The notes beneath the pieces were generated by a model. The model worked only from the letters and a program-made list of their open reading frames with translations. It did not search any database and had not been told where the DNA came from. Positions 1 through 12,554 of a DNA stretch of 64,000 bases are shown here, piece by piece (positions within the stretch are counted from its first letter, which is position 1; each line of letters starts with the position of its first letter). Location of the stretch: assembly GCF_035222375.1 (NCBI RefSeq), contig NC_085887.1, positions 1,835,501 through 1,899,500 of the forward strand, written 5' to 3'. Both the position numbers and the translations under genes were made by a program. This stretch comes from Podospora pseudocomata. Taxonomy: Eukaryota; Ascomycota; Sordariomycetes; Sordariales; Podosporaceae.

Positions 1-228
1 TTCTCAAAATTGAGATATTGATTCTCATCCACTGCGCTGGGAACCACTCACAAGACAATCAAAACAAGGCTCGGGATCTCTTCGTTAGTGGCGTGCTTTT
101 GAGCATAATCCTCTCTCAAAAACAAGGAACGAGGCTCGGCCAGAATCGGTAGACACAGAGAGGGAAAAACGGCCATCGGATCCTGCCGCTTCCCCAGACT
201 CGGGGAACACAGCTTTTGCAAGAAAGCC

Positions 229-2356
229 ATGCACTCGGATGAGGGAGGGCCAGAAGCGCCCACAGACACAGACACCACGCCGATCAACAAAGACCCCGCC
301 ACGGCCACAGCCATCCTTGATGAGAGAGACACCGCTCATGATGCAAGTCAGGACGGGACTGGTGCTGCCACTGCCACTGCTGTCAGACTCACATCACCTG
401 GTATGTTTTTGTTTCTTGATCCTCTTCTTCTTTTTCTTGTTCTTCTTCTACTCTGATCAACATCCCTCTCAACCCTCCCTTGCTCTTCCTACCCTACACT
501 ATGTCTTATCCCCCCACAAGTCAATGCGCAGATTGCTAATGTGAGCTTTGCTGTGCCTGCCTCCAGACTTGGGCGGACCAGGCCTTCTTGGCTCAGGAAT
601 CATACCACTTTCAGCGCCCGTCACCCCGCACTCTCAGCACCCCCCCGGCCAGCGTCAACTGCCCCCAGCACCCCCAATCTATTATAAAGTCACTCCGGCC
701 CCGTCACCGTCGCGTGAGGCCAACGGTGGCGACCACGACTTGTCTGTGAACTACCCTCCCAACAACAACCACACACCAAAAGCCATGATTTTCTCAGACC
801 TCTACAAATCACCGAGGTCGCCCTTCAGCAAGCTCCGCAACTCCCTGCCTCACCACCCCCCGCCGCCCTCAGATATCGATGCCGACCTCGTCAGCAAGGA
901 CAAGGCCAAGCAAAAGGAAGCCGTGAAGCGGTACCTCGCCGAGAGGGTCAAAAACGACTGGGAATTCACGTGGCCGCCCGTGACACCATCATCACCACCA
1001 CCACCAGTCATCCCGGTAAACTCACCGCCAACCCCCGCTGAATCGGAGCAGTCGACCGTTGTCAACGGAGACGCTCCACTGCCACCGGCAACCGGACCCA
1101 CATCAATAACATCAGCCGAGCATGTGCTTCCGCCAAGCACCGGTGAAGCCATATCGGCGCCCAAAACGGGGACCGAGAATGACGATGAGGATGATGCAAA
1201 CAGGGATTCGGGAGAGGAGGCAGACTCGGAATCAGAGAACGAATCTGTTTACAGCACGATATCCGAAGATTTGGCCCATTTCCAGCCAAGAGCCGAGTGG
1301 ACATCTGATCTTTCGGATGACGATGGGTTGCAACCCGTCCCATCACCCTTCCGGTTTAACAGCCCCGACGATGTCGGCACCGCCGTACGCACCTCGATGG
1401 GATCAAAACGCACTCGGAGGAGGAGAGCCGTGAGAGAAGAGGCATCCTGGAATCCGGGTCTCGCATGCTTCGAAGCCCGCCGTGACGCCTGGACAGGTGC
1501 CCGGACCGTCCGCGTGAAGCCGAAACCGGCTCCCCCCACTTCGCCGTCTACCGGCCGCCGACTTTCGTTCTGGAGACTTCATCGCACCGAGTCATCCAGC
1601 TCTCAGCACTCTACTCCGGGCTCGGCGCCACCCCAAGCCTCCCCCATCAATCCAACGGAAACCCGCACCTCGCACCAAACCGACATCTCGGCCATCACCC
1701 CTCCCCTCTCCGAATCCGACTCGACCAAAGAGCAGCCTATTCAGCAGACCACATCCCACGAGTCCAACACGGTCTATCCAGTCGAAACACTCATTCCCGT
1801 TCCAGCTCCGTTACTCCCGCCACAAAACCCCATGCGCGCATCCATCACCCCGTCCATGTACTCTTCTCTCTACGATAAACTCGTCGTCCAAGGCCTCCAA
1901 CCAGCCTGCCCGGTAAATCTGTCGGATATGATCCGCGCCTGCGTCGTGGGCTGGAAACGCGACGGCGAATGGCCACCACGATCCAACTACACGGCTCCGT
2001 TTCCTGTTCCTGTAGCCGCCACCACGGCCGAACTCGTTGCCATGCGTCAGAGAAAGGCGCAGCAACAACAAAAGATTAATGCCGCCAGGAAGGCCGCCGC
2101 GAGCACTTCTCCACCGGTGTCCTCCTCGCCTGGGTCGACGGTGAGGAGGATGAGCTTTGGGTTCCTGGGGAAAACCACCACGCATGAGGAGCATAAAGAT
2201 AATAGCCATAGTGATGAGACGGGGAGCGGAAAGGCGCTGTTTAGGAGGAGTCTGCAGAGGGTGTTGAGTTTGGGACAGCATGGGCATGGGCATCCGGTGG
2301 GGAGCCCGCCGCAGAGGGAGGTGATGGGGGCTGCCTTGGGGGCTGCTATGACTTAG
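229..2356 (+). CDS. Gag1-like clamp domain protein
   Basis: Two exons, 229-400 and 567-2356, give 653 residues. The intron has a GTATGT donor, a GCTAAT branch point and a CCAG acceptor, and joining restores an Asp codon in frame. Family features, recognised from memory, are the block starting MIFSDLYKSPRSPFSKLR near residue 130, KRYLAERVKNDWEFTWPP near 177, WNPGLACFEARRDAWTGA near 351, and YDKLVVQGLQPACPVNLSDM followed by VVGWKRDGEWPP near 490-527. These fit the fungal Gag1-like clamp family (formerly DUF4050). The fission yeast member Gag1 is linked to amino-acid permease control and TORC1. The linkers are Ser/Pro-rich and acidic and probably disordered. The 229 ATG was chosen because it opens the only frame that splices cleanly into the conserved region. 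Family assignment is fairly firm; the precise role is inferred. Confidence 0.8.
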
Positions 2357-2750
2357 GGATGAATAGGAGGGTGATGTATATGAGGTCGTATGATTTTTGG
2401 ACTCTTTTAGCGATTGGATATGGGAAGCTAGGGGGATGATGATGATGGTGGTGGTGGTGGTGGTGTTTTTTCAAAGGCAAAGGGCATAGTTTGATATTGG
2501 TACTGATGATACCGTGATACCCCCGATCTTTTTGTTCTCTTTTTTTTGGCGTTGTTTTGAGGTGTATAGTTAGGGTAATGATGGGCATTGCTACGGATTA
2601 TGTTGTTTGTATTTTGGGGAATCCACCACTTTGGCGTTGTTACTGTCTTGCCCCCAGTGCAGAACTTTACCCATGTCAACGGTCAAAATGAAGCCCGCTT
2701 CAGTCATCAAACATATACCTTTGAGTAAACTCAGAGGGTAAACCCACGCT
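2357..2750. other. Intergenic, convergent 3' ends
   Basis: This lies between the stop of the clamp gene and the stop of the nitrilase gene. It holds a GAT/GGT trinucleotide-like run near 2436-2463 and T-rich tracts consistent with 3' UTRs. I see no gene. Confidence 0.6.
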
Positions 2751-3978
2751 TCAAACTGATCCGTCACCCCCACCTCTTTCTCCTCCTCCTTCCTCTTTCC
2801 CCCCATTCCCAACCCTCACCCGATTCGCACTTGTACTCCCCTCCTTCCTCCACCACCCCTCCCCCCGCTTCTCATCCCCCCATAAAGGCGTCTTGTCAAG
2901 ACTGAACTGGACGACTTCCGGTCTGGCGTAGTGACCGTTGCTGTCGATCCAGACCTTGACGGTTTTGAGGTCTGAGAGGTCGATCTCGGCTTTGACGAGG
3001 ACATCACCCGATTTGCCGCCTTCCACTGGGGCCGCGAGGAGGGAGCAAAAGGGGTGGATGATGGAGGACCAGCCGCCGCCTGGCTTGACGAAGGATTGGG
3101 GGCCGAGGTTGGCGGCCATCCAGTCGAGGCAGGTCTGATCGACGTAGTTCGAAGCCACCAAGACAAACACTTGGGCGGTTAGGGCGTGGGTTTTGGCTAG
3201 GGCTTCGATCTGGGCGTTGGCGGTTGATTCGAAGCCGGAGAGGGTGGAGAGGGCGGGCCAGGCGGCGATGTGGATGTGCTTGATCCAACACACTAGGTTA
3301 GCATTGAGTGGGATCTTTTTTTTTTTTCTTTTTCCCTAGTTGGGGGGGTGGTAATACCTGGTTTTGGGCTATGAGGGCTTGGCGGGCACCGTTCATGGTG
3401 TTTTCCCAGCAGGCCAAACCGCCGACGTTGAACCCACCCACTGCGGCAAGGGGTTTTACGTCGAGGGTTGCGCCGCCGCCCTGAGCCCAGACCATCCTCT
3501 CAACATAGGTAGGCTGCAGCTTCCGATGGACAGAGACAATCTCCCCGTCGGAATCCATCATGACCTGCGAGTTGAAGAGGGTGTACCCACCCTCCATCCG
3601 CTCCGACACCCCTAGGCTGATCCCCACGTTTTTTTCTTTGCAGGCTTGGGCCACGGCGGCTAGGTCGGATGATACGACGACTGATTCTTCTGCGTATCTT
3701 GCCAGAGCTGGAGATGTGTCAGTAATGGGAGGTGGAATAGGGAGCGGGGGGAGGGGGAGGGGGGGCGACAAACCAGGAGCTTGCGTAATAGGGGGGTAGC
3801 ACTCAATAAAATAGGGGTATCCAGGGACAAACGTCTCGGGAAAAGCCAAGAACCTGACTTGTTCAGAGGCAGCTTGCTCAATAAGACTGATCACTTTGGC
3901 CAAGGTGGCGGATTTGTTCATAAAGATTGGGGAGGCGTGGACGGCTGCTACTTTGAACTTTGTTTCTGAGGGCGCCAT
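2751..3978 (-). CDS. Nitrilase (carbon-nitrogen hydrolase)
   Basis: Three exons (3978-3774, 3707-3358, 3278-2751) give 360 residues. The first intron is 66 bp, in phase and stop-free, so retention would add 22 Pro-rich residues. The second intron has a TGCTAAC branch point, and its acceptor before a CAC codon yields ALIAQNQ-HIHIAAWP, the usual nitrilase junction. The catalytic triad is visible: Glu48 in FPETF, Lys131 in HRKLQPT, and Cys168 in GGLACWENTM. Members hydrolyse nitriles to carboxylic acid and ammonia, usually as helical oligomers; fungal relatives include cyanide hydratases and arylacetonitrilases. The sequence does not fix the substrate. The C-terminus is Gly/Arg/Glu-rich and ends about 40 residues after the conserved core. 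Confidence 0.88.
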
Positions 3979-4653
3979 TTTGGATGCTGGTTTTCTTGAA
4001 TGGAGTGAAGAGAAATAGGGGGTTGGATACGGTAATGTGGACGTCTTGTGTCACAAGTAAATATATGACGAACTTGTTTATGAACTATACGCTCTCGCTC
4101 ACTCAGTCAGAACGTGGGCTGGTAAAAAAGGACAAGGCCCAAAAGATAACAGCAGCGGGGTAAAAACCTGGAGAAAGCGGGGGAATCTTTTGTGAGGAGA
4201 AAAATCATGGGGATGCTTGCCTGTTCATATCTAGACTAGATCGACCAATGCCGGCCGTCTTGGGGATATATATATATGTAAGTAGTAAGCCGTGAAACGA
4301 TAGCTCTGTTTTCTTCTGGTGATTGAGTGGTGTAGATCGGACTCTGACTGCATAACCTGTAAAAGACTGAGATAAGAGCAGCAAGAAAAAGAAAAGAACT
4401 ACCTGCTATGAATGCTAAATTACCGTGCTCTTGATCACCGCTAGTGTTGAGAGTATCCGATCTACCAGAACCCCATTGCTAATTCATCGATAAAAGACCA
4501 CCCCTCCCCAAAAAGAGACGGCGTCCACCCATCCATCGTCTCGTCTTTATCACATTAATCCAACACTTCATCTCTCTTGGCTCGTCGACTCATCCAACAA
4601 CCAAGTTTCTCTACCTACACACCCACCCCATAATCACATCTCCCCTTCCCATG
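3979..4653. other. Intergenic upstream of nitrilase
   Basis: This lies upstream of the nitrilase start and downstream of the phosphate transporter stop. It has a short TATATATA tract near 4267-4276 and CT-rich sequence towards 4650. No gene seen. Confidence 0.5.
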
Positions 4654-7238
4654 TCACATCCCCGAAACCCTCATAGCACCATACCCAACCGTCACCACAA
4701 CCACCAACGTCAAAACACTACTCGGCACCCCCCTGCTGATAAAATGCTTCACCTGCAAATACCTCTGCCCCGCCGGGTCCTCCTTCATAATAGCAGCTAT
4801 CAAACCAGTCAGCCTCCGTCCCATTCATCATCAGGATTAAAAAAATAGAATGAAAAGTAGGAAAACTTACTCATATTTGGAAACCCACTCGTCGGCAACC
4901 CCATCGCAGCACTGCACATCAGCACCCCCGTCATCACCAACAAGTTCGGATGCGGCTCCTCCAGCCCCTTGCCAACATTGTACACCAGCGGCAAAATAAT
5001 CAACGCCGCCACCGTGTGACTGATAAAAGTCGCAATCACCAAAATCAAAGTTGAAAACACGACCAAAATCCCATACAGCGAAAAGTCCTCAACCTGAGCC
5101 GTGATCTCCCTCGTGACGGTGTGCAACAAGCCAGAAGAGTTCACCGCCTTGCCCAACGACAACCCCCCAGCAGCAAGAATGATAATGGTCCAGGGAAAGT
5201 TGTTAAAGTCTTCTTTCGTGAGGATACCAACGCCAAAGAAGAGCACAATGGGGATGATAGCGATGACGCCCATGTCGCCAAAGACATTCTCCAAAGTGTG
5301 AGACGCGCACCAGAGGCCGATCGTGGCGACGGTGACGATTGTCACAAACCACTGGATACCCGTGAAAGGGTCCTTGATGGGGCGGGTGGGCACAATGGTG
5401 GTGCCACGCCCGGGTTTGAACGTCACCAGCAGCAAGATCCAGATCAGAACCAGCGAGATGATCCCGACAGGAATGACAATAAAAAACCACTGCCCCCACG
5501 TCGGCGCCGGCTCCATGATACCGATGGCCACCACGTTCTGCGGCGAGGCAATGGGCGAGAGCATCCCACCGATGTTCGAAGCCAGAGCGATGCCAATGAT
5601 AACAGCCTTGGACATGTCCGATCCCGAGGGCAGGTTCCGGAGCATGGGCTCAATGATGCCGAAGCACAGAACCGGCGCGGCAACATTGCTGATCAACATC
5701 GACGCCACAGCCGCAACAGCCATGTTGGCAATGAGCACAGTCTTTGGTTTGGTCCCCGCCTTGCTCAGCACGAACGTGGCAATCCGCTTATCAATATAAC
5801 ACTTCGACAACGCAGCCGCCAGCGTGAACCCACCAAGCAACAACATGATGACCGGCGTCCACATGGCCGCAAACACGGCAGCCGTGGCGTCCTTGGCACC
5901 CAACCGCTTGTGAGGCTCGTCCTTGTCCAAGAAAACCTGCAACACCACGCACAAGAACGGAATCGTCAACGACGTCACAAACAGCGGGATCGCCTCCGTC
6001 GCCCAGAGCAAGCTGACAAACACCAGAATGGCCAGACAGTTCTGCTGCTCAGGCTTCTCCATGATCGGAACCAGCAGCATGGCCACAAAGACGGCAAAGA
6101 TGACGACAAGCGCAAACATGGTGGAGCTGACGAGCCAGGTCGGCAGGCTGAAGCGCCCAAGAGGGGTGCTTATCGCCTTGGTCGGTAACACCAAGTCGTC
6201 ATCGCCCTGCAGCCGAGTAGCCTGGGGGTCCGCATCCCGGCCGAGCAGCGTGTGGCCCAGGCTGGCGGCTTCGGCTCGCCTTTCCAGGCCGATCAGCTCC
6301 CTCCAGACCGTGTTGCGCTCCCAGACGACGTGCTCGCGCAGGTGTGACCGGAGATCCTTGGTGGCGGCGGCTTCGTCGCCGTCCGTGACGATCTCGGCGT
6401 AGGCCTGGACAATGCGCTGGATATGCTGTTCCAAAGACTTGGTCGTCTCTGGCTTGAAGGGGTAGGCAGAGTCGACAAAGCTGCTCATGTACTTTGACCG
6501 GAGCCGGCGGTCGCAAATCTTGTCAAACTTTTTGAGAATCTTGTTGAAGCCGGTCCTGTTGAGCTGGCTGTAGGATTTGAGCTCGCAGAGGCGGACGTAG
6601 ACGTCGATGATTTTCTTCTTGAGCATGATGCCGTTGGAAAAGAGAGCGGCCTGCTCGGCGTAGTCATCGTACGTGACGCTCAGCCTTCTGAGCGACCTGG
6701 TGAGCTCGGTGGAAGCGGTCATGTCGGTGGTGGAGGCCAACATGGCATTGGGGATCGTCCTGCGTCTCCCAAAGCTTCCCCTTCTCCTCTTGGTGAGCCC
6801 GGTCGCCTCGCCGTCCCCGTCGTCGTCGTCACTATCTTCTTGCCCATCATCTTCGGTTGAGTGACGGCTCCTGGCGCTCTGGCTGCGGTAGCGCAGCTGT
6901 GGTCGCTCGCTGGACCGGGTGGCGGGTCTTGTGTGCTCGTCGGCTCCCTCCTCGAATGCGGCCACCTCTTTCAAGAGGGCGTCGACCTCGTCTGTCAGCT
7001 CCTTCTCCTTGATGACGTAGAAAGATGTGATCTTTTCCAGCTCGACATCGAGGGCGCGGGTGAAGATGGTTTCGGGGTCGTCATGTTGGATCAGGGGTCG
7101 CGACTCGCCGTCGCCCCCGGACGCGAGGTGGATCGACTTTTCGAGCGAGTATATTAGCTTCTTGAGGGTGCTGTAGGCGATGTAGTGGTTGCTCCAGTCC
7201 GGCACAGCATTGAACTGGATGCTGTGGGAGAACTTCAT
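4654..7238 (-). CDS. SPX-domain low-affinity phosphate transporter (Pho87/90/91 type)
   Basis: Exons 7238-4871 and 4796-4654 give 836 residues. The protein starts MKFSHSIQFNAVPDW, the canonical first residues of an SPX domain, and this decides the start: the frame stays open for 92 codons upstream but begins at a TTG and has no ATG. Residues 1 to about 330 form the SPX domain, which binds inositol pyrophosphates and gates transport. From about residue 365 follow many hydrophobic segments of the DASS/SLC13 sodium:anion permease family, including the GFPNM region interrupted by the 74-bp intron (GTAAGT donor, CTGAC branch point). Yeast relatives are Pho87 and Pho90 at the plasma membrane and Pho91 at the vacuole; which one this matches cannot be settled here. 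Confidence 0.88.
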
Positions 7239-8949
7239 CTCGTCGTTGTGTTCGAGCCAACGGCGCTTCTCGGCCCGCCTGACGTTGTACCTGCGCTGCC
7301 GGTCGCGTGTTTTCTCGTTGTATTCCCGTTCCCGCTCCCGTTGTTTGTCGCCGGCCTTGTACTCGGCTAGCTCGTACTCTTCTCCAACGGTGCTGCTACT
7401 GCTGCTCCCTCCTCTGACAAGAAGGTCCGAGGTTTTGTGTGGTCGACGGGCTTCTTGTGGTGCGTAAAGAGAGGAGGGGACCTCCTGAAAGGCGGATGGG
7501 GGTGTAATTTTCAAAGATTTTGCCTTGACGGCATGCTGTGCAAAACAAAAGAAGGGGAGTTTTCTACAGCAAGGAAACAGGAACTGGGCGCAGAGATAAA
7601 CCCATTGTGTCGGGTGGATGCAGCCATCGCCGTCATTCCGAGGACCCCCAGTGGTCCAGCGCTCAGGGCTGTCCCCACCAACCCGCGGCGCGGTCCACCA
7701 GCCTGTTGGTCTAGAATCTTGGAACGGCTTCCGGCACTATCAGACGAGGAGGATACAGAGGGTGTGTATTTTACTGTGTTTTTCTGTCTAGAAATCACAC
7801 ATTAGAAGTGTAGATTTAAAACAAGAGAGATGTTCTCGATCTATTTTTTTTTTTTGAATTGGAGAACTTCTCCTACAAGACCCCTATGACTTGCTGGAAC
7901 ATGTTCACCTCTTCTCCATGTTGCAATGACGACGTTTTTTGTAAAGCTCCAGACGAACAGGCATTACGTGCTTCTGCAAGCCGTTTGTGTAACCAGGAGT
8001 CAGAACTTGTGCATTTTTTGGGGAAAGCTACACCAGGCAGCATGAGAGGAACTCAATCAACCGAGAGAGATGGGAAGAGAGGCTGATGCTTTCTCGCCAC
8101 ATTCTGGCTCAAGGTTTGCTCTCTTCAGGCGTTTGAAACCTTCGTTGCCAACACTGACCGGAAAGTGTGGCTGCCACAGTGTGGGAGAACCTTGACGGCT
8201 CACCCAGTTCTCAGGGTTGTCTGCCGCAATGTTGAAGCACAAACCTCCCCCATGATTCAAGTTCAGAGACACTTTCTATCTTCACTATGATACCCTTTGA
8301 ATTGAGTACGCTCTGTTATACAGAATACCGCCTGTAACCTTGGCCCAGAAAATCAAAACACCCGCCAAGCGTCTGTTACGTACTTTTTAGTGAGCATCAC
8401 AAATGGTGACAGTCTCATCTCAGTTCTGGTACGCTGTGACTAATAAGATATCATTTGTATTTACCCCTTTTCACTGCCTCTCTTCCCCTCAATAGTCCTA
8501 TTGCTTGCCTGCTGCGAGGTGAAGTGTCATAAAAGTACGGAGTATTTAGTCCTGTCCAAAATACATCATCAACCCTAACCCTTATCACGCCCGCGCAATC
8601 ACCTGCTGTCGCACGAGCTATGCCTAACCTCCAACAATGCGCGTCATTCGCAGCTCTGGAGGTGTCTATTTTCTGTCTCTTCTGCCGTGTTATAGCCTCC
8701 TCCGTCGCAGCTCCATGGCCCTTAAGTCTCCGCATTGATCCATCAGATTGTTGGGGTAAGCTGTTCTGTTCCTCTGGATATCGATGCTGCACATCCCCTC
8801 TCCACCGCCGCGCCAGCTCAACACAGCGAGGAAGCTGGGTATCAATCTCCGCCCGGGACAGCTAACACCGCAACCGCAAACCTATTACCACATCTCGCGC
8901 CCGGCGCGGCGCGCAAACACACACACAATAGTAATAGCCGTCCGCCACG
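7239..8949. other. Divergent promoter region, transporter / VPS39
   Basis: This 1.7-kb gap separates the transporter start (-) and VPS39 start (+). On the minus strand it contains the open but ATG-less N-terminal extension of the transporter frame (to 7514) and a seven-codon uORF-like ATG at 7534. The remainder has short ORFs without recognisable content. Confidence 0.5.
8571..8584. promoter_or_regulatory. Telobox-like motif upstream of VPS39
   Basis: AACCCTAACCCTTA lies about 370 bp before the VPS39 ATG and carries two telomere-type CCCTAA units. Similar single units sit upstream of GON7 (13133-13140, reverse orientation), the unknown gene at 48.5 kb (near 49154) and RPS23 (63221-63227). 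Function is inferred from the known promoter role of teloboxes. Confidence 0.3.
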
Positions 8950-11900
8950 ATGCTGTCCGCATTCACGGCTCGGCCCATCATCGAGCTCAAGCAGCGGGAC
9001 AAGTCCAAGATTGAGTCCATCTTGGCTTATGGTACACAGCTTCCTTACCACTGATCTACGGGCATCTACTAATTCATATATTGACAGGCGACCGCGTGCT
9101 CGTCGGCCTCAACACCGGCTCCCTTCGAATCTACCGAGTAAACGACATCCCACCACCATCCGATCCCCCAAACCACCCCCCCTCCCAAACCTCCACCAGC
9201 CAACCCTCCCACGATGAACCACCACCAACACCACCACCACCCCAAAAACCAACCGACCTCCTCCGCGAGGTAGAAAAGTTCTCCCCCCGCGCCATCGAGC
9301 AGCTGGCCATCATCAAAGGAGCCAACACGCTAGTCTCCCTCTCAAACTACACCGTCTCCCTCCACGACCTCCAAACCTTCTCCCCCATCGAAGCCCCCCT
9401 CTCCAAAACAAAAAACGCCTCCACCTTCGCCGTAACAAGCAACGTAGTCCAGGACCCGTCAACAGGCGTCCCAGAGATCATCTCCAGGCTCGCCGTGGCT
9501 GTAAAACGCCGGTTGTTGCTCTGGTCATGGCAGGAGAGCGAGCTATCCCCCGATGTGACCGAGATACTACTCTCGGAATCAATCCGGTCACTAACCTGGG
9601 CAAACGCCACCAAGATCGTCTGCGGCATGAACGGCGGGTTCGTCATTGTAGACGTGGAGACGGGAAGTATAGAGGATATCGTCGGGCCAGGGGCGATCGG
9701 GACGACGGGAGGGGGGGGTGGGACGGGACGTTTCGGGTCGGTGAGCGCTACTGGGATGTCGTATATGGGATTGGGGAGTTACATCCCTAAGCCGCTGTCT
9801 ACCAAGCTCGCGGAGGGCGGGTTGTTGCTCGCAAAGGACATCAACACTTTATTCATTGACGATTCCGGGAGGGCGCTGGAGAAGCATCAGATCCCGTGGC
9901 AGTCTGCGCCCGAGTCGATCGGGTACAGCTATCCATACATTCTGGCTCTGCAGCCGCCGGTGAAGGGGACGCTGGAGGTGCGCAACCCTGACACGCTGAG
10001 TCTACTGCAGACGATCAGTCTCCCTGGTGCGGCGGCTCTGCACTTCCCCCCACCGACGGTTAGTGTCCAGCACACGGGCAAGGGATTCCACGTCCTGAGC
10101 GATAGGGCAGTGTGGAAAATGGAAGCGACGGATTACGACTCGCAGATTGACGAGCTGGTCAAGAACGGGAGGCTGGACGAAGCGATCAGTGTGCTCGGCA
10201 TGCTGGAGGACGCCTTGTTGAAGAATAAGACTGAGACTATGAGGGAGGTCAAGATGCTAAAGGCGGAGGTGCTGTTTAAGCAAAAGAAATACAGGGAGTC
10301 GATGGACCTGTTCAGTGAAGACGAGGTGGATGCCCCGCCGGAAAGAGTCTTGAAGTTGTTTCCCAGGATTATTGCGGGGGATTTGTCGGGTGTGGAGGAG
10401 CAGGAGGAGCAGGAGGAGCAGCAGCAGCAGGAGGAGGAGGAGGAGGAGGAGAAGAGGAAGAAGAAGGATGATTCTGATCATGAGGGGAGTACAGTTGGGA
10501 AGCACTCGGAGCCGGAGGTTGTCGCCTCTCCTCCCAAGGCTGGCGGGGGGGGGGTTTGCAAAGTATTTGATGGGACATCGGAAGCAACAGCTTAATCCTG
10601 AGACTGCTTCTGTCGCCTCTTCGCGGCGGACAACACAGGATGATGACGCGGCTAGTGTTAGGGGGCGATCAAGCGAGGACCATCACGCACAGGAGGAGAA
10701 GGAAAAGGATTTGAAGAATGCGGTTCTGGAACTGAATTCATATCTTGCTGGTGCCAGGGCGAGGTTGCAGAGGGTGATTGATCCTGCTACGGGGAAACTG
10801 AAGCCGAGGAGGGCCCGGTCGGAGATGCTCTCCGCCTCCCAGACGGCTGCTCAGGAGGATCTGACGCTTTCTTCGCGGCAGGTGGATGAGTCGGAGTTGC
10901 AGCTCGCGGCGGAGCTGCAGCACACATTCAAGATTGTGGACACGACGCTGTTTAGGGCGTTCATGTACTCGCGTCCGCAGCTGGCGAGCTCGCTGTTTCG
11001 GATACCGAATTTTTGCGATCCGGATGTGGTGAATGAGAGGTTGGTGGAGCATAATCGATTCAATGAGCTGGTTGACTTTTTCTATGGCAAGAAGCTTCAT
11101 CGGGAGGCGTTGAATCTCTTGAGGAAGTTTGGGAGCTGTCCGGAGCCGGATGAGGCGGCGCCGGGCTTGCATGGGCCGCAGAGGACGGTGGGGTATCTGC
11201 AGGGGTTGCCGCCGGAGATGATTGATGTTATCTTGGAGTTTTCCGAGTGGACGCTGAGGAAGGACCCGGGGTTGGGGATGGAGGTTTTTTTGGCGGATAC
11301 GGAGAATGCGGAGACGTTGCCGCGGGAGAGGGTGGTGGAGTTTTTGAGGGGGGTTGATGTGGCGTTGGAGACGAGGTATTTGGAGCATGTCGTTGGGGAG
11401 CTGGGGGATGGGACGCCCGAGTTTCATAATCGGTTGGTGGAACTGTTTGTGGTGCAGCTGAAGGAGGGGAAGAAGAAGGATGGGGAGTGGGAGGGGTTGA
11501 TGGGGAGGTTGGTGAGGTTTTTGAGGGAGAGCAGGCAGTATAGCTTGGGGAGGGCGTTGAGCTGGATTCCGAAGGAGGGTGAGTAACTGGTCTGGCAACC
11601 TGTTTTTTTCATGGTTGGGGATGCTAATGATGGCGACAGATCCCTCCTTTTATGAGGCTCATGCGGTGGTTCTCAGCAACATGGGACAGCACAGGCAGGC
11701 GCTGGTGATATATGTCTTCAAGATGAAGGACTATGCCAAGGCAGAGGAGTATGTTTCTCGTGTTCTCCATACCAAAACAAAAAAAAAGTCCCTTGAATTA
11801 ACATGCACAGATACTGCAACCACATCCACAAGACACAAGACCTCCCCCCCTCTTCGTCTCCTGACCAAAACGACACCGACAACACTGACCAGCCCTCCAT

Positions 11901-12411
11901 CTACCACACCCTCTTGTCACTCTACCTTCGCCCACCCAGACCTCACAAGCCCAACCTTGGACCTGCGCTGGATCTCCTCTCAAAACATGGCTCCCGTCTG
12001 CCAGCTACTTCGACCTTGTCGCTTGTGCCAGATGATCTGCCTGTCGCGCAACTGGAATCGTATTTCCGCGGCAGGATGAGGAGCGCGAATTCAATGGTCA
12101 ACGAGACGAGGGTGGTGGCTGGGCTGAGGAGGACGAGCCACTTGGCGGCGCAGGCGTTGTTGTACCTGGGAGATGGGATACCGGGGGGTCAGGCGGGGAG
12201 GAACAGGAGGGTGGTTGTTGGGGAGGAGAGGATGTGTGGGGGGTGTCATAAAAGGTTGGGGAGGAGTGTGGTGGCGGTTTTGCCGGACAATAGGGTGGTG
12301 CACTATGGTTGTTTGGGGAGGGTGACTGGGGGGAAGGGGGAAAGGCCGATGAGTCCGGGGAGTGTCAGGTCGGGGGATGGGGGGGGGTTGAAGAATTGGG
12401 GGAGGGTTTGA
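8950..12411 (+). CDS. VPS39: VPS39/Vam6, HOPS complex subunit (apparent frameshift)
   Basis: Exons are 8950-9031, 9088-11578, 11640-11748 and 11811-12411; all three introns have good donors and branch points. The product is about 1093 residues: an N-terminal CNH-type beta-propeller starting MLSAFTARPIIELKQ, a central helical clathrin-repeat region with an acidic Glu/Gln-rich insert, and a C-terminal zinc ribbon (CGGCHKRLG, then VVHYGCL). VPS39 is the Rab7/Ypt7-binding subunit of HOPS, tethering vacuoles and late endosomes; the yeast protein has also been linked to TORC1 through Gtr1. The reading frame changes at a ten-G run (10545-10554). Nine Gs would keep one frame from the start codon to the stop, so either an assembly indel or a real frameshift is present. 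It lies in a disordered linker, and sequence on both sides is clearly VPS39. Confidence 0.88.
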
Positions 12412-12554
12412 ACTGTATTTTTATTAGAGAAGGTAGTTGTAGAAAGTTGAGTGGGGAGGGGAGGGGGGGGCACACCATTATTCACCCTCTGTTCGTTCAA
12501 AAATTTGTGATTATTATTCTGTTGATATGTGTGGTTGTTTGTTTTTATTTATGC

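Noticed and set aside
5121-6188. 355-codon frame opposite the SPX transporter
   Set aside because: It mirrors the codon bias of the real gene on the other strand and reads as Arg/His/Gln-rich nonsense.
8571-8584. Interstitial telomere sequence
   Set aside because: Only two partial units are present, more likely a promoter telobox than a chromosome fusion scar.
10738-11598. 286-codon frame opposite VPS39
   Set aside because: It is a shadow of the GC-biased VPS39 exon.
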